A stretch of 64,000 nt of DNA, from positions 186,001 to 250,000 of the forward strand of contig NZ_FOKW01000002.1 in NCBI RefSeq assembly GCF_900112205.1, in the 5' to 3' direction. The position numbers were made by a program, and so were the translations under genes. The notes beneath the pieces are model-generated. The model worked only from the letters and a program-made list of their open reading frames with translations. It had not been told where the DNA came from and ran no database searches. The DNA is from Natronobacterium haloterrestre (lineage in GTDB: Archaea; Halobacteriota; Halobacteria; Halobacteriales; Natrialbaceae). Shown one piece after another: positions 8,741 through 17,348 of the stretch (position 1 is its first letter; each line of letters opens with the position of its first letter).

Positions 8741-9235
8741 ATGACGGCCGCTGTGGGCGACCCCGGCCCCGACGAACTCCGGGAAGAGGCCGACGAACTC
8801 GAACGGATCGCCAGTGGGCTCGAGGACCTGATCGTCGAACTCCGGGACGAGCCCGTCAGGGACACCCGACTCGAGGGCCTGTACGACGAGGCGACGACGA
8901 GCGATCCGGGGATCTGGAACACCGTGACGGCGTTCATCGACGTCGAGGACGGCGAGGCGGTCGTCTCCGACGAGTCGAAGCTCGCCCAGGGATCGTGGGC
9001 GCCCGAGATCGTCGAGGACTGCGACGCGATGGTCACGATCGACATCCAGCGCGGGCTGATGCCCGACGACTTCGAGTACCTCGTCGGGAAGAAACTGGAA
9101 GACGAGATCACGGAGCTGCGCGAGGAGGCCGCGAAGATCCGCCAGCAGGCACACGAACTCGAACGAGAGCAAGAACGAGAGCGAGAGCGAGAACGAGAGC
9201 AAGAACGAGAGCAAGAGGAAAACGACGGCTCCTGA
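8741..9235 (+). CDS. Conserved-looking haloarchaeal hypothetical protein with charged tail
   Basis: About 164 residues from ATG 8741; an in-frame GTG at 8732 is possible. The first 125 residues look globular (DPGPDELREEADELERIASG, then IWNTVTAFIDVEDGE and GWAPEIV-like segments). The end is an arginine/glutamate repeat of the form EREQERERE, predicted to be a single charged helix or coiled coil. I recognise no domain and assign no function. A 14-codon frame (8700-8744) starts at the first ATG upstream and ends in an ATGA overlap with the 8741 start. It may be a leader peptide, or an accident. Confidence 0.6.
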   Translation: MTAAVGDPGPDELREEADELERIASGLEDLIVELRDEPVRDTRLEGLYDEATTSDPGIWNTVTAFIDVEDGEAVVSDESKLAQGSWAPEIVEDCDAMVTIDIQRGLMPDDFEYLVGKKLEDEITELREEAAKIRQQAHELEREQEREREREREQEREQEENDGS

Positions 9236-9283
9236 TCCCCGACCCCCTCGAGGCCAGCGTCGGCTCGCGGGAGGGTCGGACGG

Positions 9284-10261
9284 TTACTCCCCTCGCGACC
9301 CCGAGTCGGCCGGCGCGAGGGTGCGCGACTCCAGGTCGTCGAGGTCGTCGAACGGTCTCGCGACTTCCGTCGGCGGCCCGACGTCCCCCGGTCCCGGCTG
9401 GACGATCGGCGCGAGCGCCTCGAGCGTGTCCACCAGCCGCGGGCCCGGCCGGTTGAGGTAGTGGTCGCCGTCCATCGCCCAGACCCGGCCCTCCCGAACG
9501 GCCGTCAGGTCCGTCCATCCCTCGCGTTCGGTGAGGTCGGTCCGGTTCGCGGCCGTCTGCTCGAGGTCGAACCCGCAGGGGGCGACGATCACGACCTCGG
9601 GGTCGTAATCGCGGATTTCGTCCCACTCGCGGGGCCGGGACCGCTCGCCCGGCTCGGCCAGGCCGTACTCGCCGCCGGCCCACTCGACGAGTTCGGCCGT
9701 CCAGTGGCCGGCGATCATCGCCGGGTCGGTCCAGTCGAAGATCGCGACCCGCGGGCGCTCCTCGCTCTCGAGGCCCAGCCCGGCGGTGCGGTCCCTGACG
9801 GCGGCGATCCGTTCCTCGAGTTCCGTCCGGACCTCGCGGGCGCGCTCCTCGCGGCCCGTCGCCGCGCCGATGCGCTCCACGTCGGCGAGGACGTCCTCGA
9901 CGCTGTGGGGGTCCGTGGTCAGCAGTTCCGGATCGGCGTCGATCTCCGCGACGGCGTCGGCGACGACGGCCTCGTCGACCGCACAGACGTCGCACATCCC
10001 CTGGGTGACGATCAGGTCGGGGTCCAGCCGCTCGAGTGTGGCGACGTCGACCTCGTAGACGCCGTCCTCGTCCGCCGTCGTCTCGAGTACCTGTCGGTCG
10101 ATCTCCCCGCTCGAGGTGGCCGACTCGATGCGCGACCGGGTAACTGACGGCAGCGATTCGACCTCGGGGGGAAAGTCACACTCGTGAGAGACGCCGACGG
10201 GTTCGAGCCCGAGCGCGGCGACGATCTCCGTCGCCGACGGGAGCGTGGTAACGACGCGCAT
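9284..10261 (-). CDS. Cobalamin-binding-protein-like periplasmic-binding-fold protein (BtuF-like)
   Basis: A 325-residue protein from the ATG at 10261, where the conserved start MRVVTTLPSATEIVAALG begins; the frame extends further upstream without family similarity. Motifs seen are GVSHECDFP, LIVTQGMCDVCAVDE, and the second lobe with WTDPAMIAGHW and GEYGLAEPGE. This matches the class III substrate-binding fold of BtuF and related vitamin B12 binders. There is no signal peptide or lipobox, so it may work in the cytoplasm in corrinoid handling, or B12 may not be its ligand. No BtuC or BtuD gene is nearby. The TonB-independent archaeal context is consistent with a stand-alone protein. Confidence 0.78.
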   Translation of the reverse strand: MRVVTTLPSATEIVAALGLEPVGVSHECDFPPEVESLPSVTRSRIESATSSGEIDRQVLETTADEDGVYEVDVATLERLDPDLIVTQGMCDVCAVDEAVVADAVAEIDADPELLTTDPHSVEDVLADVERIGAATGREERAREVRTELEERIAAVRDRTAGLGLESEERPRVAIFDWTDPAMIAGHWTAELVEWAGGEYGLAEPGERSRPREWDEIRDYDPEVVIVAPCGFDLEQTAANRTDLTEREGWTDLTAVREGRVWAMDGDHYLNRPGPRLVDTLEALAPIVQPGPGDVGPPTEVARPFDDLDDLESRTLAPADSGSRGE

Positions 10262-10332
10262 GAGCCCCGGTTGGACGCCGACGGACAAAATCATTGTCAT
10301 AGTGAAACAAACGCCGGAGTGGTTGGCGCGGG

Positions 10333-11031
10333 CTATCGCTCGCCGCCGGTGTCGTATCGATCGGCGTCCGCGTTCGAGTCCGGATCGGCGTCGAGGTCCG
10401 ATCCGTCCGGGCCGTCGTCGACGTCGAACTCGTCGGTCTCGAGTTCGTCGCCGTCGACGTTGACGCTTCCCTCCTGGATCTCGATCACGACGCCGTCGTG
10501 GTCCTCGGACCGGCCGAGCATTCGGCTCGCGGCCGACTCGACCTCGCGGTTGACCTCCCAGACGAACCGCAACACGGACTCGAGTTCCGCGCCGGCGGAG
10601 CCGACGGCGCTGCGTCCGGGTCCGTGTCCGCGGTCGGGTTCGGGGCCGGATTCAGGTTCGGGTTCGAGTTCGGAGTCGTGGGTATGATCGTGCTCGTGGT
10701 CGTGGCCGCGGTCGCGGTCGCGGTCGCGGTCGTACTCGGGAGACAGGTCACCCGCGGCCATCGCTGGACCGGCCCCGAGGTCGCGGGCCACCCCGGAGGG
10801 CAACTCGCCGGGGCTTCGTGCTCCTTCCGGGTGGAGGTACTGGATCGGGTGCTCGTTGGGCACTTCCCGCAGGTCCACGTCGAACGACCAGAGGTACGGC
10901 AGGACCTGCAGTGCGTATCCCTGGGGCTTCGGCGCTCGGCGACCCGCCGCGGAGAAGACCGTCGCGATCGCCGTCGTTCCCGCATCGGTGTCGTAGTAGA
11001 GGCCCGGAACGCCTGGAATGGAGACGCGCAT
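10333..11031 (-). CDS. Hypothetical protein with Asp/Arg- and His-rich low-complexity linker
   Basis: From the ATG at 11031 (MRVSIPGVPGLYYDTDAG) the product is 232 residues; the open frame reaches 11379 but overlaps the SDR gene and lacks sensible codons there. Residues 1-95 look globular, with LQVLPYLWSFDVDLREVP. Then comes a stretch of alternating Asp/Arg and His/Asp (DRDRDRDRGHDHEHDHTHD), then an acidic Glu-Pro region, a short helical segment (ELESVLRFVWEVNREVES) and an acidic tail. The His/Asp run could bind divalent metal. I do not recognise the family. It sits between the BtuF-like and SDR genes, all on the minus strand. Confidence 0.6.
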   Translation of the reverse strand: MRVSIPGVPGLYYDTDAGTTAIATVFSAAGRRAPKPQGYALQVLPYLWSFDVDLREVPNEHPIQYLHPEGARSPGELPSGVARDLGAGPAMAAGDLSPEYDRDRDRDRGHDHEHDHTHDSELEPEPESGPEPDRGHGPGRSAVGSAGAELESVLRFVWEVNREVESAASRMLGRSEDHDGVVIEIQEGSVNVDGDELETDEFDVDDGPDGSDLDADPDSNADADRYDTGGER

Positions 11032-11117
11032 ACTCGAGTCGTGGCGACGACGGCTCCTGAGTACCATGCCGGCAGATCCAGGGTCGGGGTATATCGGGCG
11101 AACGGACTCTCCGCCGA

Positions 11118-11870
11118 TCAGAACCCGTCCGCGAACTTGTCCCGGCGGTTGATATCGAGTTCGCTCACGCTCGAGCCCTCCTGGCTCGCGGCGAAGACGA
11201 TCGCGTCGGCGACCTCCTCGGGTTCGCTCGCCTCGCCCGTCTCGAAGTGCTCGGCGAAGGTCTTCCCGTCCGTGGTCTCGAACTCCGAACGGACCTCGGC
11301 GGGGTTGACGATCGTGACGCCGACGTCGTCGTCGCCGACCTGTGCGGCGACGCTCTTGGCGAACCCGCGAACCCACCACTTCGAGGCCGCGTAGACGGGG
11401 TTGAACGACCGCGGGTACTGGCCGGCGAAACTCCCGACGAAGATCAGGTGCCCGTCGCGCTCGCGGACGTGGGGGATCGCCGCCCGCGTCGCGTAGAAGA
11501 CGCCGTCGACGTTGGTCTCCTGCATCGTCTCGTACTCCTCGGTCGTCATCTCGGCGACGTCGCTGCCCCGCGAGAGGCCGGCGTTGTTCACCAGCACGTC
11601 GATGCCGCCGAACGTCGCGACCGTCTCGTCGATCAGCGCGTCGACCTCGTCCTCTTCCCGAACGTTCGTGGGAACGACCAGCGTCTCGACGCCGTGTTCG
11701 GCCTCGAGTTCGGTCGCCAGTTCCGTCAGCCGATCCTCGCTGCGGGCCGCCAGTACGACGTTCGCTCCCGCGGCCGCGAGCCGGCGGCAGGTCGCCGCGC
11801 CGATGCCCGAACTCGCGCCCGTGACGATCGCGACGCTTCGCTCGAGGGTGCCGTCGCTGGGTCGTGTCAT
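11118..11870 (-). CDS. Short-chain dehydrogenase/reductase
   Basis: A 250-residue SDR. The nucleotide-binding motif TGASSGIG is at about residues 17-24, the NNAG motif at about 92-95, the catalytic Ser in FVGSFAG and the Tyr-x3-Lys in YAASKWW (VYAASK). The final residues, SELDINRRDKFADGF, match the C-terminus of haloarchaeal SDRs annotated as NADP-dependent oxidoreductases. It reduces or oxidises a small alcohol or ketone in the cytoplasm; the substrate is unknown. The ATG at 11870 is at the canonical distance from the glycine-rich motif. Confidence 0.9.
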   Translation of the reverse strand: MTRPSDGTLERSVAIVTGASSGIGAATCRRLAAAGANVVLAARSEDRLTELATELEAEHGVETLVVPTNVREEDEVDALIDETVATFGGIDVLVNNAGLSRGSDVAEMTTEEYETMQETNVDGVFYATRAAIPHVRERDGHLIFVGSFAGQYPRSFNPVYAASKWWVRGFAKSVAAQVGDDDVGVTIVNPAEVRSEFETTDGKTFAEHFETGEASEPEEVADAIVFAASQEGSSVSELDINRRDKFADGF

Positions 11871-11972
11871 CGAGTGGAACGACCGCGTCGCGGCCCTAAT
11901 CGGTTTCGGGAGGACCTCGCTCGAGCCGAACGGACGTCGACCGAGCCGTGCAGTCCCCGGGGCGGTCGACGG

Positions 11973-12401
11973 TCAGTCGTCCTCGGCGGTCGGGAGCGCG
12001 ACGACCGGCCGGTCGGCCTTGGTCACCAGTTTCAGCGACAGGTCCCCCGAGAGGAACTGCATCAGTCGGTTGCCGCCGCGCGAGCGGTAGACGATGGCGC
12101 TCGCGCCGACCTCGTCGGCGGCCTCGAGGATGGCGCCGACGACGTTCCGGGCGTAGGCCGTGTGCTCGCCGGCGTCGGGGAACACCTCCCGGACGGCGGC
12201 GTACGACTCCGCGGCGATCTCCTCGGACTGTTCGACCGGCGTCTTGTCGGGGACGCCGCCCCCCTTCTCGACGACGTGCAGGGTCGTCACGCGGCCGGGG
12301 TCGTACCGCGCCAGGGCCTTCGCCGACTGGCGGGCGTCGTCCGGGTGTGCGACCGGCAGGAGGACGTGTTCGAGAAGGTCCCGATCGTGGCTCGTGTCCA
12401 T
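11973..12401 (-). CDS. Universal stress protein (UspA family)
   Basis: A 142-residue Usp-fold protein: beta strand HVLLPVAHPDDARQSAKAL at the start, TLHVVEKGG in the middle, ASAIVYRSRGGNRLMQFLSGDLSLKLV and PVVALP at the end. ATP-binding Usp proteins carry G-x2-G-x9-G-S/T before the last strand. Here the region reads SRGGNRLMQFLSGDLS, which only partly fits, so nucleotide binding is uncertain. Usp proteins are small cytoplasmic dimers linked to stress responses. The gene is monocistronic, with AT-rich AGGTTTTGCGG upstream at about 12427. Confidence 0.86.
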   Translation of the reverse strand: MDTSHDRDLLEHVLLPVAHPDDARQSAKALARYDPGRVTTLHVVEKGGGVPDKTPVEQSEEIAAESYAAVREVFPDAGEHTAYARNVVGAILEAADEVGASAIVYRSRGGNRLMQFLSGDLSLKLVTKADRPVVALPTAEDD

Positions 12402-12506
12402 GTGCGTACAAGACCGACCCGCAGCATAAGGTTTTGCGGCTCCGGGTAGCGGTTTCGACCCGTCGTGGACTCGAGTCGGCTCCGCGACCCGCGGCCGGAA
12501 CGCGGC

Positions 12507-14042
12507 TCAGTAGCCGTCGAGGTCGTATAGCTCGCCGTACTTCGACTCGACGTACTCGAGGAAGTAATCGGCGGTCAGCGGTTCGCCCGTCGCGACCTCG
12601 ATCAGTTCCTCCGTCGGGTACCGCTGCCCGTACCGGTGGACGTGGTCGGTCATCCACTCCCAGATCGGCTCGAACTCGCCCTCGCGGACGAGACCGTCGA
12701 CGTCTAAGTCCTCCCGGATCGCGGCGTCTAGCTGTGCGGCCAGGACGCTGCCGACGGTGTACCCCTGGAAGGCGGCGAAACTGCTCGACCAGTGGGTGTC
12801 CTGGAGACAGCCCTCCGCGTCGGTCTCGGGGCGGACGCCCAGGTACTCCTCCATCTTCTCGTTCCAGACCTCGGGGATCTCCGAGACGTCGAGGTCGCCC
12901 TCGACGAACGCCCGGTCGATCTCACACCGGAGGATGATGTGGAGGTGGTAGGTCAGTTCGTCCGCCTCGACCCGGATCAGGTTCTCGGGGTAGATCCGGT
13001 TGACCGCCGCGTAGGCCTCGTCGACGGTGACGTCCTCCAAGTGCGGGAAGTGTTCTTTCATCCGCGGCAGGAACAGCTCCCAGAACGGCTTCGTGCGGCC
13101 GACGTGGTTCTCCCAGAACCGCGACTGGGACTCGTGGACGCCGGAGGACCGGGACTGGCCGAGCGGGTTGCCGTACTCCGCTTTCGGCAGCCCGAGCTGG
13201 TAGCTCGCGTGGCCGAACTCGTGGACCGTCGCCGTCAGCGCGTCGATCGGGTCGTCCTCCCTGAAGCGGGTGGTGATCCGCGCGTCGAACTGATTGCCCG
13301 ACATGAACGGGTGGGGTGCGGTATCGAGGCGGCCGTGCTCCTCGGGGTAGCCCAGCAGGTCGACGACCTCCTCCGAGAGGGCCATCTGATCCGCCTCGTC
13401 GTAGGTGTACTCCGGATCGCGGAACACCGACGGGAGCTCCCGGCCGTCCTCCTCGATCGCCTCGATCAGCGGGACCAGCCCCTCGCGGAGTTCGTCGAAG
13501 ATATCCTCGACGGTCTCGAGCGGCAGGTACGGCTGGCTGTCCTCGTAGAGCACCCGGTAGGGGTTCGCGTCGGGGTCGATCGCCGCCGCCCGCTCGCGGT
13601 GGAGGTCCCGAAGCTCTTCGAGGGCGGGCGCGAAGTGCTCGAAGTCGTCCTCGGCTTTCGCCTCCTGCCAGACCTGCTGGGCCTCGGCCTGGTGGGCCGC
13701 GAGCCGTTCGACGAGATCCGACGGCACCTCCGCGGAGCGCTCGTACTCCCGCCGGAGTTCGCGGACGACGGCCGCTTGCTCGTCGGTCAAGTCGGCCGAC
13801 GATAGCTCCTCGAGCCACTCCCCCACGTCGTCGTCGACGAGCAGGTCGTGGCTCACGCCCGAAATCGTCGAGAGCTGGCCCGCGCGGGCGGGGGTCCCGC
13901 CCTCGGGCATCATCACGCGCTGGTCCCAGCCCAGCGCCATCGACGCCATCCGGAGGTTCGTCAGCTTCTCGGAGCGCTCGAGGAGGTCGCGGTACGCGTC
14001 GGGCGCACTCTCGATGTCGTGGCCCTCGTCAGCAGTTGCCAT
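12507..14042 (-). CDS. Metal-dependent carboxypeptidase, family M32 (copy A)
   Basis: A 511-residue Taq-type carboxypeptidase. The zinc motif HEFGH is at residues 274-278 (TATVHEFGHASYQLG) and the third ligand is expected in the downstream SGVHESQSRFWENHVGR block. The family motifs DTAPHPFMSG (about 240-249) and NLIRVEADELTYHLHI are present. It trims residues from peptide C-termini in the cytoplasm. A closely similar M32 gene lies immediately upstream on the same strand with a 93-base gap, so this is a tandem duplication. Length equals that of characterised M32 enzymes, and nothing essential is missing. Confidence 0.94.
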   Translation of the reverse strand: MATADEGHDIESAPDAYRDLLERSEKLTNLRMASMALGWDQRVMMPEGGTPARAGQLSTISGVSHDLLVDDDVGEWLEELSSADLTDEQAAVVRELRREYERSAEVPSDLVERLAAHQAEAQQVWQEAKAEDDFEHFAPALEELRDLHRERAAAIDPDANPYRVLYEDSQPYLPLETVEDIFDELREGLVPLIEAIEEDGRELPSVFRDPEYTYDEADQMALSEEVVDLLGYPEEHGRLDTAPHPFMSGNQFDARITTRFREDDPIDALTATVHEFGHASYQLGLPKAEYGNPLGQSRSSGVHESQSRFWENHVGRTKPFWELFLPRMKEHFPHLEDVTVDEAYAAVNRIYPENLIRVEADELTYHLHIILRCEIDRAFVEGDLDVSEIPEVWNEKMEEYLGVRPETDAEGCLQDTHWSSSFAAFQGYTVGSVLAAQLDAAIREDLDVDGLVREGEFEPIWEWMTDHVHRYGQRYPTEELIEVATGEPLTADYFLEYVESKYGELYDLDGY

Positions 14043-14135
14043 GTTTCGGTTCGAAAGGCGGAACGATACTAAATCCTCGGGTAGGGGCGACTGACGAACG
14101 GCTCGGCGAGAACGCGCGGTGGCGACCGAATTACC

Positions 14136-15665
14136 TTACGAGAGGTCGTATAGCTCGCCGTACTTCTCGTCGACGTACTCGAGGAAGTAGTCCGCGGTGA
14201 ACGGCTCCCCGGTCGCGCGTTCGATCAGTTCGGGCGTGGTGTACCGACAGCCGTGCTGGTGGACGTTCTCGCGGAGCCAGCCGTTGAGCTCGTCGAACTC
14301 GCCTTCGCGGACGTCCTCGGAGAGGTCGCCCAGCTCGTCCTCGGCGGCGGCGTACAGCTGCGCCGCGAGCACCGAACCCAGCGAGTACGTCGGGAAGTAG
14401 CCGAAGGAGCCGTGCGACCAGTGGATGTCCTGGAGACAGCCCTCCGCGTCGGTCTCGGGACGGACGCCCAGGTACTCCTCGTACTTGTCGTTCCAGACCT
14501 CCGGCACGTCTTCGACCGCGAGGTCGCCCGAGATCAGTTCGCGTTCGATCTCGAACCGGATGACGATGTGGAGGTGGTAGGTGAGTTCGTCCGCCTCGAC
14601 GCGGATGAGGTTGTCGTCGTAGACCTGGTTGGCGGCCTCGTACGCTTCTTCGGGCGTGACGTCCTCGAGTTCGGGGAACCGCTCGCGGGCGGTCGGCAGG
14701 AAGCCCTCCCAGAACGGCCGGGAGCGACCGACGTGGTTCTCCCAGAGCCGCGACTGGGACTCGTGGACCGAGAGGTCGCGGGATTCGCCAAGCGGCGTCC
14801 CGTAGCCGTCGTCGGGCAGGCCGAGCGTGTAGTTGGCGTGGCCGAACTCGTGGATCGTCGACGTGATCGAGCCCAGCAGGTCCTCCTCGTCGAACCGCGT
14901 GGTGACGCGGGCGTCGAACTGCGTCCCCGAGGAGAACGGGTGGGGCGCGGTGTCGAGACGGCCGCGATCCCAGTCGTAGCCCAGCGAGTCGAGGACGTCG
15001 CGGGCCAGCGCCTCCTGGTCGTCGTCGTCGAACTGGCCAGCGAACGCGTCGGTCGCGAGGTCGACGTCACTCGCGTCGATCTCGTCGATCAGCGGGACGA
15101 GTTCGTCCCGGAGCCGCTCGAGGACGCGCTCGGCGGTCTCGAGATCGAGGTACGGCTCGTACTCCGAGAAGAGGACCGCGTAGGGATCGGCGTCGGGATC
15201 GACGTGTTCGGCGTACTCCCGCTTGAGGTCGACGAGTTTCTCGAGGACGGGCGCGAACTCCTCGAAGTCGTCTTCCTCCTTGGCTTTCTTCCACTTCGGG
15301 TGGGCGTTGGCGGTCGTCTCGGAGATCTCCTCGACGAGTTCCGCCGGGACACTGGTCTCGCGGTCGTACTGGCGGCGGACCTCTCGGACGACCGCCTCCT
15401 GCTCGTCCGAGAGCTCCGCGTCCTCGAGGGTCTCGAGGAGGTCGCCGGTCTCGTCGGCGGTCAGCAGTTCGTGTTCGAGCGAGGACAGCGTCGAGAGCTG
15501 CTGTGCCCGTGCGGGCGTCCCCTCCTCGGGCATGACGACTTCCTGGTCCCACCGCAGGACGCCGGCAGCGTTCGAGACGTTCGAGATGCGCTGGACGCGC
15601 TCCTCGAACCGTTCGTAGGCGTCTTCGGTTCCGTCCCCTTCGGGCTCGGCCTGATCGGTTGCCAT
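14136..15665 (-). CDS. Metal-dependent carboxypeptidase, family M32 (copy B)
   Basis: Using the ATG at 15665 (MATDQAEPEG) the product is 509 residues; the frame stays open for 27 codons upstream, but alignment with copy A supports this start. HEFGH is at residues 272-276 (STIHEFGHANYTLG), and DTAPHPFSSG, SVHESQSRLWENHVGR and NLIRVEADELTYHLHI are conserved. The C-termini of the two copies are almost identical (SKYGELYDLDGY and DEKYGELYDLS). Each keeps the complete active site, so both are likely active and may differ in substrate size or regulation. The order B then A along the minus strand suggests co-transcription. Confidence 0.93.
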   Translation of the reverse strand: MATDQAEPEGDGTEDAYERFEERVQRISNVSNAAGVLRWDQEVVMPEEGTPARAQQLSTLSSLEHELLTADETGDLLETLEDAELSDEQEAVVREVRRQYDRETSVPAELVEEISETTANAHPKWKKAKEEDDFEEFAPVLEKLVDLKREYAEHVDPDADPYAVLFSEYEPYLDLETAERVLERLRDELVPLIDEIDASDVDLATDAFAGQFDDDDQEALARDVLDSLGYDWDRGRLDTAPHPFSSGTQFDARVTTRFDEEDLLGSITSTIHEFGHANYTLGLPDDGYGTPLGESRDLSVHESQSRLWENHVGRSRPFWEGFLPTARERFPELEDVTPEEAYEAANQVYDDNLIRVEADELTYHLHIVIRFEIERELISGDLAVEDVPEVWNDKYEEYLGVRPETDAEGCLQDIHWSHGSFGYFPTYSLGSVLAAQLYAAAEDELGDLSEDVREGEFDELNGWLRENVHQHGCRYTTPELIERATGEPFTADYFLEYVDEKYGELYDLS

Positions 15666-15809
15666 CGTCGGATGTATTGGATGAACTGTCATCAACGTCT
15701 TGGTTCCGGGCGTCTTCGAGCGGTTCGCGGAACGGCTCGAGGCCACGGGTAAAATCCGACGAGAAGGTGCAAGCCGTGAACTGTTCGCTCCGGCTGACGA
15801 GTTCTACAC

Positions 15810-16166
15810 ATGGTCGTCGCATCGATCATCGTCTTCGTCGCTAGCCTGCTCATCGGCGCGCTCGGCATCTACGTCGGCGCGCGCGTGATCGTCGGCGCGG
15901 GTGACTACGATCACGCGATCGTCACCGCGTTGATCGGCGCGATCGTCTGGGCGATCGTCGGCTTCTTCGTCGGCTGGATACCGCTTCTGGGGCCGTTGCT
16001 CGCCCTGCTCGCATACGTCGCAGTGATAAACGTCCGGTACCCGGGCGACTGGACGGCCGCCACGATGATCGGCCTGCTCGCGTGGGTGACCGTCCTGGTC
16101 GCGCTCTACGCGCTCGCAGCGGTCGGGATCACCGGGTTCAACGCGGTCGGCGTCCCGGGGCTGTAA
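15810..16166 (+). CDS. Small integral membrane protein, unknown function
   Basis: A 118-residue, strongly hydrophobic protein with three to four predicted membrane helices (about residues 2-28, 38-60, 62-75 and 85-110), separated by short loops such as GAGDYDHAIV and VRYPGDWTAA. I know similar proteins in haloarchaea only as uncharacterised. The ATG at 15810 lies about 145 bases from the divergent M32 copy B, and the GGTAAAATCC sequence at 15749-15758 could hold its box A. It ends 30 bases before the convergent M20 gene. Confidence 0.68.
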   Translation: MVVASIIVFVASLLIGALGIYVGARVIVGAGDYDHAIVTALIGAIVWAIVGFFVGWIPLLGPLLALLAYVAVINVRYPGDWTAATMIGLLAWVTVLVALYALAAVGITGFNAVGVPGL

Positions 16167-16195
16167 CCAGGCCGTCGCCGCGGCGGCCCCTTCCC

Positions 16196-17296
16196 TTACC
16201 CGCCCGTCCACCCCTCCGCTACCCGCCGGTACGTCTCCCGGCAGCGTTCGAGCACGTCGATCGAGACGCTCTCGCCGTCGGTGTGGGCCTCGCCGGGTTC
16301 GGCGGGGCCACAGACGACACACTCCGTGCCGGCCGTCGAGAGCCAGCCGGCGTCGGTCGCGTGGGGTTTCACGACGCGTTCGGGCGTCCCCGACTGGGCC
16401 GCGTCGGCCGCCTCGCGGACGGCCTCGGCGAACGCCTCGTCGCCGCACCGTATCGGCGGCAGGTCTTGGTCGACGGTCCACGCGACGCCCTCGATCCCCT
16501 CGACGCGCTCGAGCGGCGCGCGCTCGCCGGGCACCGTCCGTTCGTCGACCGTGATCTCACAGCGGTCGGGGACGACGTTCATCGCCGTCCCGCCCTCGAC
16601 TTCGGTGACGACGACGCTCCCCTCGAGTCGCTCGCCGGCCACCTCTACCGCCGGGGGCTCGAGGTCCCGAACCACGGAGACGGCGTCGGTCGCCCGGTAA
16701 ACGGCGTTCTCGCCGGCGTCGGCCTCGCTGGCGTGGGCGGCCGTCCCGACCGCCGTGATCGTACTCCCGCGTCGACCCTTGTGGGCGACGGCGACGTCGG
16801 TGACGCCCGGACTCGAGTAGCCGGTCGACCCCTCGCCGACGACGGCGTAGTCGGGTGAGAATCCCTCGTCGATTGCGTGTCGCGCGCCGACGCCGCCGAC
16901 CTCCTCGCCGACGAAACTGGCGAAGACGAGTTCGCCGCCGGGGTCGGCCTCGACGAACGCGAGCGCGGCGGCCGCGACGGCGCCTTTCATGTCCGCGGTC
17001 CCGCGGCCGTAGAGCCGCCCGTCGCGTTCCTCGACGGCGTACTCGTCGTCGCTCGTGACCTGCGACGCGGCGGGTTCGACCACGTCGTGGTGGCCGACCA
17101 GCGCGAGCGTCTCCCCGCCCGCAGCACCCTTTCTCGCGATCACGTTCCCGACCTCGTCGCGAGTGATCGTCGTTTCCGCGTCGGCTTCCCGTCGCAGCCA
17201 CTCCTCGAGGAAATCGCCCGCGGCGGTCTCGTCGTCGTAACTCGGGATCGAGACCAACTCGCGGGTCAGGTCGACGACGCTTGCGTTCGCGTCCAT
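16196..17296 (-). CDS. M20-family metallopeptidase / deacylase (ArgE-DapE type)
   Basis: A 366-residue protein from the ATG at 17296. Binuclear-zinc motifs are visible: LALVGHHDVVEPA (first His and catalytic Asp), YGRGTADMKGA (bridging Asp), SFVGEEVGG (general-base Glu and metal Glu) and the C-terminal CGPAEPGEAHTDGE (last His ligand). The family removes acyl or peptide groups from amino acids, as in ArgE, DapE or LysK. Several haloarchaeal homologues are annotated as succinyl-diaminopimelate desuccinylase, but the substrate here is not decided by context: its neighbours are not biosynthetic. The upstream extension of the frame to 17389 overlaps the hemAT 3' end and was rejected. Confidence 0.87.
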   Translation of the reverse strand: MDANASVVDLTRELVSIPSYDDETAAGDFLEEWLRREADAETTITRDEVGNVIARKGAAGGETLALVGHHDVVEPAASQVTSDDEYAVEERDGRLYGRGTADMKGAVAAAALAFVEADPGGELVFASFVGEEVGGVGARHAIDEGFSPDYAVVGEGSTGYSSPGVTDVAVAHKGRRGSTITAVGTAAHASEADAGENAVYRATDAVSVVRDLEPPAVEVAGERLEGSVVVTEVEGGTAMNVVPDRCEITVDERTVPGERAPLERVEGIEGVAWTVDQDLPPIRCGDEAFAEAVREAADAAQSGTPERVVKPHATDAGWLSTAGTECVVCGPAEPGEAHTDGESVSIDVLERCRETYRRVAEGWTGG

Positions 17297-17348
17297 GGAC
17301 CACGGTTCGGCGTCCCGCGTGTTGATTGCACCGGCGCGTTCGCGTCGG

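Noticed and set aside
8700-8744. 14-codon frame before the hypothetical gene at 8741
   Set aside because: Could be a leader peptide, but there is no conservation evidence and no attenuator-like structure. It is only mentioned under the gene.
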